Source: a virus
Length of the DNA stretch: 37,540 nt
Reading direction: 5' to 3' (one strand)
IMG/VR virus record: IMGVR_UViG_3300043313_001888
Span: 1 to 37,540 of that record
Below the pieces are notes generated by a model. It searched no databases, was not told the origin of the DNA, and saw nothing but the letters and a program-made list of their open reading frames with translations. The translations under genes were made by a program, and so were the position numbers. Positions 8,384-16,685 of this stretch are shown here, in pieces; position 1 is the stretch's first letter; each line of letters starts with the position of its first letter.

Positions 8384-11300
8384 ATGGCCATCGTCATCAC
8401 GGCAGGAACCAACACCGAGACTGGTGGGGCCTCGTCGACCAACAGCATCAGCGTGACCGCGCCGTCGCTGGCAGCTGGTGACATCCACATCATCGCGGCG
8501 TCCACGATCGCGACGGCGCCGGCACTCAGCACGCCGACCAACTACACCCTGCTGTCCTCCCAGGGACTGCAGGGCGCGAGCAACGCCATCCAGTACTTCT
8601 GGTACCGGATCGCCACCGGCACGGTGGCTTCCGGTTCGGTGGTGCTGGCCTTCGTCAGCGGCCTGGGCAAGATCGCTGCCGCGCAGGCGAAGATCACCGG
8701 CGCCAACACCACCACCCCCTTCCCGGTCACACCGGTGCTGTCCATCTCACTGACCGCGAGCACGGTCACTCCGACTGCTGCCAACCAGGTACTGCTGACC
8801 ATGCACTCGTTCCGCGAGGCGAACGCCACACCCTCGGCCGGGTTCAGCTTCACCCCAGCGTCGGGGATGACCGAGGTCGCCGACGTCTCCACGACCACCA
8901 ACAACGGGGTCACCCAGATCGGCACGATGCTGGCCTCGCAGACCACCACCAACGGGGTCGCCACCGGCACCAAGGCGGCCACCGTCTCGGCACCGACCAC
9001 CGGTGGCGCGCAGGCAGCCATGACGATCCTGATCGCCGAAGGTACCGCCGTTCCGCCACCCCCTGCAGGTCCGGTCTCGTTCCTCGCCCGGTCACCGGTG
9101 GCGACCACTGGCGGTGTGCACCTGGCCAACCTGGCGGTTTCCGCACCGACGCTGAGCGCCGACGAGGCGCACCTGATGTTCGTGACCATCTCGGCCAACG
9201 GCGGGTTGCTGGACACCCCGGCGGGCTACACCCAGCTGGGCACTGCCAAGCCGCTGACCACCAGCGGTGGCAGCTCGTCGAGCAGCGCGGTGCTGTTCTG
9301 CTTCTACCGCCAAGGCCCCGCAGCCGGCGGCACGGTGACGTTGTCGTTCCCGAGCACGCCTTCCCCCGTGGTCGGCAAGATGGCGGTCGTCCACGGACTG
9401 ATGTTCAACCTCGATCCGGTGGCACCGTTCGAGCTGTACGGCGCCGGCGACTACCTGACGGCGCCCAGCCTGCCCGCCTCCTCGGCCGACCTGCTGCTGG
9501 TCGGGGTTGGTGTGCGCGAAGGCATTGACGGGAACGGCAGCATCACGATCGCACCCGGTGCGGGACTGACCGAAGCCTCCGAGTCGCTGACCGCGGTCAC
9601 CAACCTGACCACCCAGGTCGCCTGTGAGGTCTCCCAAGCAGCCGTCTCCGCACCTGGCGCTACCGGTGCGAAGACGGCCACCACGACCGCCACCATGACC
9701 GGTGCCACCGAACTGGGTGTGGCGGGGACGATGGCGGTGCTGGTCAACGCGGGCACCGCGGTGCAACGCGTGCCCGGTGCGCCGGTGATCACCACGGTGC
9801 CGGGTAACACCCAGGTGACGGTGAACTGGACCGCGCCGTCCTGGGGTGGTTCGGTGATCACCGACTACACCCTGCAGCGCAAGTCGGGTGCGGGCTCGTT
9901 CACCACCATCGGTGCTGCCACCATCGACGGGTCTTCGACCAGCTACACCGACACCGGCCTGACCAACGGCACCGTCTACACCTATCGGCTGCTGGCCACC
10001 AACGCGATCGGTGACAGCGCGTACTCCGCCGAGGTCACTGCCACTCCTGCTGCCGCGTCCTCGACCGGCTACGCAGCCGTGGTGCTGGCCACCGCACCCG
10101 ATCACTACTACCCGCTGAACTCCACCTTCCAGCTCTCCGACAAGGGGGCCTCGCCCACCCCGATCGACGCGAACGCCGTCACGGGCACAGTGCCGATCGG
10201 GTCCTCTACGGTGGGTGGCTCCACGGTGGATGCGGCCAAGTTCACGGGCGCGCAGATGCTGGAGATCCCCAACTCCCAGGACTTCTCGGTCACCAAGACC
10301 AAGGAGCTGACGGTGATGCTGCACATCACCATCGACGACTACGACCACCCCTCGAACCCGGACCAGTTCTACCACCCGCTCCACAAGACCGAGGCCGGCA
10401 AGCGGGAGTGGGAGATTCGCTACTACGACAGCTCCGGGCTGGGTGACAGCCCGCCCAGGCCGCGTCGGCACAGCGCCTACTACTTCGCTCCCGTCACCCC
10501 CTCACGCGGACCGGGCTCCTACGCCCAGCCTGCGAACCTAGTGGCCGGACAGGCCAGCCCGAACATGACCGACGCCGAGACAACGCAGACCGCACCCGGC
10601 GTCGAGCACTGCATCATCGCGCAGTACTGGACCACCGGTTCGGGCACCAACCCCGGCGGGATCAAGATCTTCTTCAACGGTCGCGCCACCGACACCGACG
10701 CGATGAGTTCAGGCCCGGATGGGGCCTCAGTGCCTGGGTGGACGAGCCAGAACGTGCGGATCGGTCACGACCAGATGCACGGCACCTGGCTGACCGGGAG
10801 GATCCGCCGGATCGGGTTCTGGAACCGGTTGCTCACCCAGACCGAGATCGACACGCTGACCAGCACCACCAACCGTGCGCTGGCCGAGGGCACCATCGGC
10901 ACCGCTCCGATCACCACCGCACCTGGTCCGCCGCTGAACGTCTCGGCGCTGCGCTCTGGTACCAGCTCGGCGGCCGGCACCGTGTCCTGGACGCCGCCCA
11001 CCACCAGCGGCGGCTCGGCGATCACGGGCTACGTCGTGAGCCACGACAACGGCGGCATCGGCACCCCGTTCACGTCCTCGCTGCTGTCCGCCTCGACACG
11101 CTCGCTGGCACTCACGCTGCTGCCGAACGCACCGATCAACGTCCAGGTGAAGGCGCGCAACGCGGCGGGTGACTCCTCGCCCGGCGTGGACGTGATGGAT
11201 CCGTACGTGGCGCTGCCGCTGATGGGCACGGTCACCGACACCTTCAACGCGGGTGTGGACTCGCGACGGCACTTCGACTCCGACGTCACCCAGGTCAACG

Positions 11301-11716
11301 GCGAGCTGGAGTGGGCGGTGGTCTCCACCACCAAGCGCGGCACCTGGATCCGCGGGGACATGCGCGGGCAGAGCTTCTTCCACCTGGTCGCACCCTCGGG
11401 GGGCGCCGACACCGTCACCTGCCTGTTCGTGCGCTCCACGGCGAACCCGGCGAAGTCGGTGCGGTTGGCCTACCTCAACGGCACCCTGGTCGGGCGCTAC
11501 GACGACACCACCGCCGACCCCAGCCCGGCGCTGCGGCTCTACAACGCGGCCAGCGACAAGTACTGGCGGATCGTGGACAGCAACGGCCAGGTGGCCCTGC
11601 AGACCTCGATCGACGGGGTCTCCTGGATCTCGATCGGTCGGGCGCCGTTCGCCACCCCGTCCTGGTTCGACGACGTGCAGTGCGGCGTCGAGGCGTACAC
11701 CGGGACGGCGATCTGA
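8384..11716 (+). CDS. Large modular tail protein (duplicated N-domain, FN3, LamG-like)
   Basis: 1110 residues from ATG 8384, directly after the tape measure stop. An in-frame upstream extension lies inside the tape measure gene and is not used. Modules: two related beta-rich domains at about 1-222 and 228-458 (both with a V-S/T-APSL-x-A-G/D start and an (A)M-x-V/I-L-x-x(E/A)GTAV end); FN3 at about 462-556 (PGAPVITTVPG...VTVNWTAP); LamG/concanavalin-like domain at about 562-829 with a late RIRRIGFWNRLLTQTEID motif; second FN3 at about 845-936; C-terminal jelly-roll at about 948-1110 similar to modules of the giant protein at 34145. Likely a tail-tip or side-fibre protein binding cell-surface glycan. 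The role is inferred from the lectin-like folds and position. Confidence 0.8.
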   Translation: MAIVITAGTNTETGGASSTNSISVTAPSLAAGDIHIIAASTIATAPALSTPTNYTLLSSQGLQGASNAIQYFWYRIATGTVASGSVVLAFVSGLGKIAAAQAKITGANTTTPFPVTPVLSISLTASTVTPTAANQVLLTMHSFREANATPSAGFSFTPASGMTEVADVSTTTNNGVTQIGTMLASQTTTNGVATGTKAATVSAPTTGGAQAAMTILIAEGTAVPPPPAGPVSFLARSPVATTGGVHLANLAVSAPTLSADEAHLMFVTISANGGLLDTPAGYTQLGTAKPLTTSGGSSSSSAVLFCFYRQGPAAGGTVTLSFPSTPSPVVGKMAVVHGLMFNLDPVAPFELYGAGDYLTAPSLPASSADLLLVGVGVREGIDGNGSITIAPGAGLTEASESLTAVTNLTTQVACEVSQAAVSAPGATGAKTATTTATMTGATELGVAGTMAVLVNAGTAVQRVPGAPVITTVPGNTQVTVNWTAPSWGGSVITDYTLQRKSGAGSFTTIGAATIDGSSTSYTDTGLTNGTVYTYRLLATNAIGDSAYSAEVTATPAAASSTGYAAVVLATAPDHYYPLNSTFQLSDKGASPTPIDANAVTGTVPIGSSTVGGSTVDAAKFTGAQMLEIPNSQDFSVTKTKELTVMLHITIDDYDHPSNPDQFYHPLHKTEAGKREWEIRYYDSSGLGDSPPRPRRHSAYYFAPVTPSRGPGSYAQPANLVAGQASPNMTDAETTQTAPGVEHCIIAQYWTTGSGTNPGGIKIFFNGRATDTDAMSSGPDGASVPGWTSQNVRIGHDQMHGTWLTGRIRRIGFWNRLLTQTEIDTLTSTTNRALAEGTIGTAPITTAPGPPLNVSALRSGTSSAAGTVSWTPPTTSGGSAITGYVVSHDNGGIGTPFTSSLLSASTRSLALTLLPNAPINVQVKARNAAGDSSPGVDVMDPYVALPLMGTVTDTFNAGVDSRRHFDSDVTQVNGELEWAVVSTTKRGTWIRGDMRGQSFFHLVAPSGGADTVTCLFVRSTANPAKSVRLAYLNGTLVGRYDDTTADPSPALRLYNAASDKYWRIVDSNGQVALQTSIDGVSWISIGRAPFATPSWFDDVQCGVEAYTGTAI

Positions 11717-11717
11717 G

Positions 11718-13580
11718 ATGGCTGCCCTGGTCCGGGTCGACAACCTGAACACCACCGCCTCGGTGTTGCCGGTCCCTTCGGCGGACAACCTCAACGTCCC
11801 GGCGGCGCTGGGCAACTCCCCGGTGTCGCCGACCGGGCTGGTGGCCACGCCGCTGAACACCGGCGCGTCGTTGACCTGGTCGGCACCGAGCGGATCCTTC
11901 GACTCCTACCAGGTCACCGCCCGCGCACCCGGACGCGCGGATCGGGTCTACACCTTGAGCACCGACCTCACCGCGGCGGTGCTGAGCACGCTGGTCAACA
12001 CCGAGACATGGACGCTGAGCCTGGTCGCGCTGAACGGTGAGGACGCGTCCCTGCCCACGGTCACCACTGTCACTCCGACCGCGGCCAGTGGTGCACTGCC
12101 CGGTACCGAGCAGGCCCCAGTACCTGGCCTGCCCGACCCGCCGGTGCTGAACACGGTGCTCGCCGGTGATGAGTCGCTGCAGGCGCAGTGGACGCCGGCG
12201 GCATGGAGTGGTGGCACCGGGATCCTGTCCTGGCGAGTGATGGTCGGTGAGCTGCCGTACACCGTGCCCATCCCGACGGCTGTCCGAGGCAACGTGGACC
12301 AGCTGAGCAACGGGACCAACTACGACGTGCAGGTGATCGCCAGCAACGCTCAGGGTGACAGCACGCCGTCGAACATCGTGGTGGCCACCCCGGTCGCCGG
12401 CCGGACCCACTACACACCGGAGGAGGTCGAGCCGCCGACCACGGTTCTGATCCCGGCACCGACGATGGTCGCGTTCAGCCCGCAGAGCACTTTCGCCCCC
12501 GGTCGCTGGATCGGGGTGACCAGCGAGGTGCGTGGTCCGATCAAGCAACTGGCTCTGGTCGAGACCTACCGTGACCCCACCACCGGCATCGCACGGGTCT
12601 CCGACTCGTTCCCGATCACTCCCTCGTGCGGTGTGGTCTGGTACACCAGCGTCGATTTCGGTGCCCCCGATTCGCGCGCCTCGGTCCAGGAGCTACCGGA
12701 GGCGGATGGCACCTTGGACACCACCCGCTACACCGGCGCTCGCCAGGTCAGCATCGAGGGGGTGGTGTTGGACAACGCGTACGGAGAGATGCCCGCGGCC
12801 AACGGCTGGAACACTGCGGTGGGCTGGAACAGCGCTTCCTGGTTCACCTCGCTGCTCTCCGGATGGGCCTCCCCGGCGCGGCGGTTCCGGCTCTACTGGA
12901 CCGACGAGATCGGCCGCAGCCGGTTCATGGACGTGCGCGGTGACACGTTCACCTCCCAGGTCGATCGAGGCTCCGCGAGCTACCGGTCCTTCCAGCTGAA
13001 CCTGGTCAACCCGTCCGGGAAGATTTACTCGCTGCTGCCGGGGAGTGGGGCCAGGGTCACTGCGGACGGTCGGCACACGGTGCCGATCAAGGTGAGCGGG
13101 GCCGAGGCACCGGGGCGGGTCTACCCCGAGCCGGCGCCGTACCTGCGCGACTACCCCGAGATCCCGTTCGGCTACGACTCGATCAGCTACCAGGGCACCA
13201 CACCCAACGGCTGCGTGGTCGAGATCAACTCCGGCTCGGCGACGTTGCAGTCTCCGCGGGTCACGTTCACCGCACCGAACGGGTCGGTGTCCTCGGTGGG
13301 ACTGACCGGCGTGACGATCCCGACGCACACCACGCTGACCTTTGACACCACCGAGCGCACCGTGACCACGCGGGCGGACAACTCTGCGACCGTGCTGAAC
13401 CGGGAGCGCTATCTGGTCGCGCCGCTGGTCTGGCCGCGGCTGTACCCCGGCATCAACCTGAACGCCCCGACAACCCAGGCACGTTCGCGCGGCTACAACC
13501 GGATCGACTTCTCGTCGTCCCCGGCCGCTGCGATCGACGCCACCATGACTGTCCTCTTCCATGAGGCGGACCTGCTGTGA
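11718..13580 (+). CDS. Distal tail (Dit-like) protein with two N-terminal FN3 domains
   Basis: 620 residues from ATG 11718, two bases after the previous stop. FN3-type domains lie at about 36-121 and 137-231 (GTNYDVQVIASNAQGDS is typical FN3). The C-terminal 370 residues match the siphovirus distal-tail family pattern: a segment with GARQVSIEGVVL, FRLYWTDEIGRSRFMDVRG, SFQLNLVNPSGKIYSLLPG, then a beta-rich part GCVVEINSGSATLQSPRVTF. Dit forms the hub that links tail tube and baseplate. The FN3 fusion at the front is an elaboration on the usual family layout. Confidence 0.75.
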   Translation: MAALVRVDNLNTTASVLPVPSADNLNVPAALGNSPVSPTGLVATPLNTGASLTWSAPSGSFDSYQVTARAPGRADRVYTLSTDLTAAVLSTLVNTETWTLSLVALNGEDASLPTVTTVTPTAASGALPGTEQAPVPGLPDPPVLNTVLAGDESLQAQWTPAAWSGGTGILSWRVMVGELPYTVPIPTAVRGNVDQLSNGTNYDVQVIASNAQGDSTPSNIVVATPVAGRTHYTPEEVEPPTTVLIPAPTMVAFSPQSTFAPGRWIGVTSEVRGPIKQLALVETYRDPTTGIARVSDSFPITPSCGVVWYTSVDFGAPDSRASVQELPEADGTLDTTRYTGARQVSIEGVVLDNAYGEMPAANGWNTAVGWNSASWFTSLLSGWASPARRFRLYWTDEIGRSRFMDVRGDTFTSQVDRGSASYRSFQLNLVNPSGKIYSLLPGSGARVTADGRHTVPIKVSGAEAPGRVYPEPAPYLRDYPEIPFGYDSISYQGTTPNGCVVEINSGSATLQSPRVTFTAPNGSVSSVGLTGVTIPTHTTLTFDTTERTVTTRADNSATVLNRERYLVAPLVWPRLYPGINLNAPTTQARSRGYNRIDFSSSPAAAIDATMTVLFHEADLL

Positions 13581-13596
13581 TCGAGAGGAAGAGCTA

Positions 13597-14589
13597 ATGC
13601 CCGAAGCACTGTGGGTCCAGGCGGGATCCGTGTCGTACGCCGCCGATGAGGACCGGAAGCTGATCTCGGCGTTGTCCACGCCGGGTGTCTCGAAGGGGTT
13701 GGCGCTGTCCATCGGTAGTGGACTGCAGGTCAATGTCGCTGCGGGGGTGGCGATCATCGACGATGGTGCGGGCGGTGCGTTCGTCGGCTACACCACCGGC
13801 ACTTCGACGGTGACGCTGCCGGCCTCGACCGCGACCAACAACATCTACCTGGTCGTCGACCCGGCAACGGCGCTGACCACGGTGGTGGCTGGTGCCACCC
13901 CGAGCAACCCCGCACTGCAGCTGGGCTCTGCGGTGACCGGTGCCACCACGGTGACCTCGGTGACCAACAGCACGGTGCGTGCGCAGCCGCCGTCGCTGGC
14001 GGATGCGGTGGTGCGCAAGGCCGGCGACACGATGACCGGCGCGCTGACCGTGCCCAGCCTGGCAACGACCGGGGAGGTCAACGCCGCCGGCGGGCTCAAG
14101 CTGGGCTCGGCGGCCCAGCCGACGCGACGGCACTACGCGATCGTGTCGACCAGCAACTCTTCGACGTCGGTGCCGGTGGGTGCTTGGACGCGGGTGAACT
14201 TCACCGGTGCCGTGGACGGCGGGACCTCGGACTACGGGGTCACCCCGCACGTCGGCAACGGGCGGTTCCAGGCAGCGGTGAACGGGTTCTACCTGTTCTC
14301 CGGCTACATCAACTGGCCGGTCGGTACCGCCGACACCGAGCGGGCCGGGCTGATCGCCCGGTTCCCGAAGACGAACACCTCCGGCACGTTCGCGGCGGCC
14401 AACCAGGGCTACGTGATGACCAACCCGCTGATTCCGCAGCGGTCTGGGGTCAACACCAACAGTGTCTTTCACTGCCTGTTCTACCTCTCCGCGGACCAGT
14501 ACGCCTGCGCCTGCGTCTACCACAACAGCGCCGCCGCCCTGGCGCTGGCTGGCGGCTACATGACGTTCTCGTTGTTCCAGGCGACGTAG
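13597..14589 (+). CDS. Tail fibre with C1q/TNF-like C-terminal head
   Basis: 330 residues. ATG 13597 is chosen over the in-frame ATG 13561 because GAGAGGAAGAG sits just upstream and the earlier start lies inside the Dit-like gene. Residues 1-140 look like an attachment domain (MPEALWVQAGSVSYAADEDRKL) followed by a beta region. KAGDTMTGALTVPSL near 152-166 is the phage-fibre shaft motif. Residues about 186-330 (VGAWTRVNFTGAVDGG, NGRFQAAVNGFYLFSGYINWPV, final GGYMTFSLFQAT) resemble the C1q/TNF jelly-roll, a trimeric receptor-binding tip. The likely receptor-binding protein of the phage. Confidence 0.75.
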   Translation: MPEALWVQAGSVSYAADEDRKLISALSTPGVSKGLALSIGSGLQVNVAAGVAIIDDGAGGAFVGYTTGTSTVTLPASTATNNIYLVVDPATALTTVVAGATPSNPALQLGSAVTGATTVTSVTNSTVRAQPPSLADAVVRKAGDTMTGALTVPSLATTGEVNAAGGLKLGSAAQPTRRHYAIVSTSNSSTSVPVGAWTRVNFTGAVDGGTSDYGVTPHVGNGRFQAAVNGFYLFSGYINWPVGTADTERAGLIARFPKTNTSGTFAAANQGYVMTNPLIPQRSGVNTNSVFHCLFYLSADQYACACVYHNSAAALALAGGYMTFSLFQAT

Positions 14590-15905
14590 TGGCGACGTGG
14601 GTGCTGTTGCAGGTGACCTCGCCGTGGCAGAGCACGGTGGGCGAACCGACGACGGTGCGCGAGCTGACTGTGGCCTCGTCCCGGCAGCTGCATTTCTCCA
14701 ACACCGAGGCGGCGACGTTGTCGTTCTCGATGCCCGGCAACCATCGCCAGACTGCTGGGCTGGAACCGTTGGTCAGCGACATTCTGGCGTTCCGCACCGA
14801 GGGTGCCGTCACCGAGGTGGTGCAGCGTTTCCGCGTCGTCAGCCGGGTGCTGGCCAAGGACAACGGCGTGATGTCGGCGCAGTTCTCGGCGGTGAGCTAC
14901 CGCGCGTTGTTGGACGGCTGGCTGCTGCACGGCACCGACCAGCGCTCCTTCCCTGGCACTGGATCGGTCGCGGTCGAGCAGACGTTGGTCGCGTGGACGC
15001 TGCTGAGCACCTGCCAGGCGCGCTCGGCCAGCAGCAACCTGGGCATCACCCGTGGCCCGGTGCCGACGTTGTCGGAGACCCGACTGCTACAGCCCGAGGG
15101 GTCGTTCGGTGCGACCGGTGGGGGTGCTGAGGAGTACTTCGCCGAGGGGATGAAGCTGGGCGAGGCGATCACTCAGCTCGCCGAAATGGACAAGGGCTTC
15201 GAGTGGGACATCGTGCCGGACACCCGCGTCGGGCGTGACCCGTACAAGGATCTGGCGTTCATGACCTGGACCGTGGGCGACGGTGGCCGGACAGCGCCGG
15301 TGCCTTCGGACCTGCTGCTCAACGACGGCGGCTCGGTGGTGTCCTGGAGCCACACCACCACGCCCTCGGAGTACGCCAACGTGCTACGGGTGACTGGCCC
15401 CGAGCCGACCGCCTTCAACGTCACCGGGTCGACCTCTGCAGCGATCTGGCAGAACGGCCCGACCGACACCAGCATCGGGGAGAGCCCGACTGGCAACGCC
15501 GCGCTGGTTCCCCCGGAGCCACACGAAGGGCGTTGGGAGGCCGAGGGCGGCAGCCTGGACCTGCAGAACGACGAAGCGGTGGGCGCAGCAGCTGCAACGG
15601 CATGGAAGAAGGCGCACGACTACGTCCCGGAGATCAGTGTCTCGTTGGCCCGCGGCCGGTGGACCGGGCTTGGCCAGCTGTGGCTGGGCAGCATGCTCCG
15701 GCTGCTGATCACCGAGCCTGTCGACGATGAGCCCGGTGAGTGGATCTTGTTCATCGACGAGGACGTGAAGGTGATGGAGGTCGACGTCACTGTCGACGAG
15801 CTGGGCGCCGAGGACGTGTCCCTCTCGCTGAACCGATCGAAGTTCAACGCCAGCACCGACGCCCGTCGGGTCTATGACCGGCTCGCTCGGATCGAGCGGA
15901 GGTAG
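14589..15905 (+). CDS. Gp37-like (ReqiPepy6-type) tail protein
   Basis: 438 residues, GTG 14589 overlapping the TAG of the fibre gene. N-terminal WVLLQVTSPWQSTVGEPTTVRELTVASSRQLHFSNTEAATLSF resembles the family of siphovirus minor tail proteins named after ReqiPepy6 gp37, which occupy the tail-lysin/hub position in actinophages. A central AEMDKGFEWDIVPDTRVGRDPYK segment and a C-terminal LRLLITEPVDDEPGEWILFIDEDVKVMEVDVTVDELGAEDVSLSLNR support the assignment. No peptidoglycan hydrolase motif was seen. Family recognised from sequence pattern and position. Confidence 0.75.
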   Translation: MATWVLLQVTSPWQSTVGEPTTVRELTVASSRQLHFSNTEAATLSFSMPGNHRQTAGLEPLVSDILAFRTEGAVTEVVQRFRVVSRVLAKDNGVMSAQFSAVSYRALLDGWLLHGTDQRSFPGTGSVAVEQTLVAWTLLSTCQARSASSNLGITRGPVPTLSETRLLQPEGSFGATGGGAEEYFAEGMKLGEAITQLAEMDKGFEWDIVPDTRVGRDPYKDLAFMTWTVGDGGRTAPVPSDLLLNDGGSVVSWSHTTTPSEYANVLRVTGPEPTAFNVTGSTSAAIWQNGPTDTSIGESPTGNAALVPPEPHEGRWEAEGGSLDLQNDEAVGAAAATAWKKAHDYVPEISVSLARGRWTGLGQLWLGSMLRLLITEPVDDEPGEWILFIDEDVKVMEVDVTVDELGAEDVSLSLNRSKFNASTDARRVYDRLARIERR

Positions 15906-15907
15906 TG

Positions 15908-16162
15908 ATGACGAAGTGGAACGACCGGCCCGCCACCGAGCTGATGCTGCTCGGGATCACCGGCGTGATCGGGTTCGTGATCGTGCTGTTCGCGATCGCT
16001 GTATGCATCATCAAGGTGGTGCACCCCGAGGCCAACATCGACCGCGCTGCCACCACGCTGTCCGACACCCTCGGTGCGCTGATCGCGCTGCTCGCGGGGT
16101 ACGGCGCGGGGCGTGCCGCCACCGCCACCAGCACCAGGAAGCCTCCGGAGGGCGGGCCGTGA
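15908..16162 (+). CDS. Two-TM small membrane protein, holin candidate
   Basis: 84 residues from ATG 15908 (a GTG at 15905, overlapping the upstream stop, is an equal alternative). Two hydrophobic segments at about 14-36 (MLLGITGVIGFVIVLFAIAVCII) and 54-72 (LGALIALLAGYGAGRA) flank a short polar loop, with a charged, Pro-rich C-terminus. Size, topology and place at the end of the tail module fit a class II holin-type protein. No endolysin is found next to it, so the holin role is a guess from topology. It could also be a virion or other membrane protein. Confidence 0.6.
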   Translation: MTKWNDRPATELMLLGITGVIGFVIVLFAIAVCIIKVVHPEANIDRAATTLSDTLGALIALLAGYGAGRAATATSTRKPPEGGP

Positions 16163-16362
16163 TGGAGCAGCGTGACGAGACGCCCGACCTGTCGATGATT
16201 CATCTGGAGGTCGTCAACGGGGTGGTGATCGTCGGGCTGCCGGACCAGTCGCGGGGTGTGGTGGTAAACGTCGAGATGACCGGCGTGCTGGCGCGTGAGC
16301 TGGCCGAGGCGCTGTTCAAAGCAGGTGCGAGCGCGGATGCGTACGGTCACGAGCAGGCATGA
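16162..16362 (+). CDS. Small unknown protein after holin candidate
   Basis: 66 residues, ATG 16162 overlapping the TGA of the membrane-protein gene (an in-frame GTG lies immediately before). An acidic beta-alpha protein (VVNGVVIVGLPDQSRGVVVNVEMTGVLARELAEALFKAG) without membrane segments. I do not recognise a family. It is the last gene of the plus-strand structural run, followed at once by a terminator hairpin. Confidence 0.65.
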   Translation: MEQRDETPDLSMIHLEVVNGVVIVGLPDQSRGVVVNVEMTGVLARELAEALFKAGASADAYGHEQA

Positions 16363-16390
16363 GGCTCACCCTCCGGAGAGAGTGAGCCTC
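16361..16390 (+). terminator. Terminator hairpin of the tail operon
   Basis: Perfect 9-bp stem GAGGCTCAC / GTGAGCCTC with a 12-base loop containing CTCCGGAG, right at the stop of the last tail-module gene. No T-run follows. Instead a pentamer array begins directly after the stem. Confidence 0.75.
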
Positions 16391-16566
16391 CCGTGCCTTG
16401 CCGCGCCTCGCCGCACCGAGCCCAGTCGCGCCGCGCCTGACCAAGCCAGACCGCGCCTCGCCTGCCTCACCATGCCTTGCCAAGCCCACCGATCCTGGCC
16501 ACACCTTGCCTGCCAGACCGCGCCATACCAGGCCGGAGCCGACCTAGCCGTGCCACGCCAAGACCG
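16391..16566. repeat. NNGCC/NNACC pentamer array
   Basis: About 36 consecutive near-pentamers of the form NN(G/A)CC, with a few 4- or 6-base units, for example GTGCC TTGCC GCGCC TCGCC. It follows the 16361-16390 hairpin. Translation in either direction gives only Arg/Ala/Gly- or Pro/Cys-rich low-complexity sequence without a Shine-Dalgarno, so it is treated as non-coding. A shorter relative is at 32901-32964. Confidence 0.8.
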
Positions 16567-16610
16567 CGAGGCTACTCGTCGCGCAACAGCTCACACCACC
16601 ACCGTGGACG

Positions 16611-16642
16611 GATCAAAAGGGGTGGCGTCGCCCCCGTTGATC
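16611..16642. terminator. Bidirectional terminator between convergent operons
   Basis: Interrupted stem GATCAA-aa-GGGG pairing with CCCC-cg-TTGATC. It lies in the gap between the plus-strand tail operon and the minus-strand accessory operon. On the minus strand the 3' arm includes TTTTGATC. The rest of 16567-16665 shows no gene. Confidence 0.6.
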
Positions 16643-16665
16643 ACTCGCCAGTTCAAGGGTGCTGT

Positions 16666-16685
16666 TCTACCTCGCGGGAGGTAGA
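16666..16685 (-). terminator. Hairpin at the 3' end of the minus-strand operon
   Basis: Perfect 8-bp stem TCTACCTC / GAGGTAGA with a GCGG loop, directly abutting the stop codon of the last minus-strand gene (stop at 16686-16688). No T-tract; termination or 3'-end stabilisation is inferred. Confidence 0.55.

Noticed and set aside
9092-10471. Minus-strand 459-codon frame opposite the modular tail protein
   Set aside because: Shadow ORF, Gly/Arg-rich composition, opposite a convincing FN3/LamG-like protein.
13561-13596. Upstream ATG for the C1q-tipped fibre gene
   Set aside because: It lies in the Dit-like gene without a Shine-Dalgarno; the downstream ATG 13597 has a strong one.
16295-16684. 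Coding ORFs across the pentamer array (both strands)
   Set aside because: Products are low-complexity Arg/Ala/Gly or Pro/Cys sequences from a 5-base period, without ribosome sites; they are best explained by the repeat.
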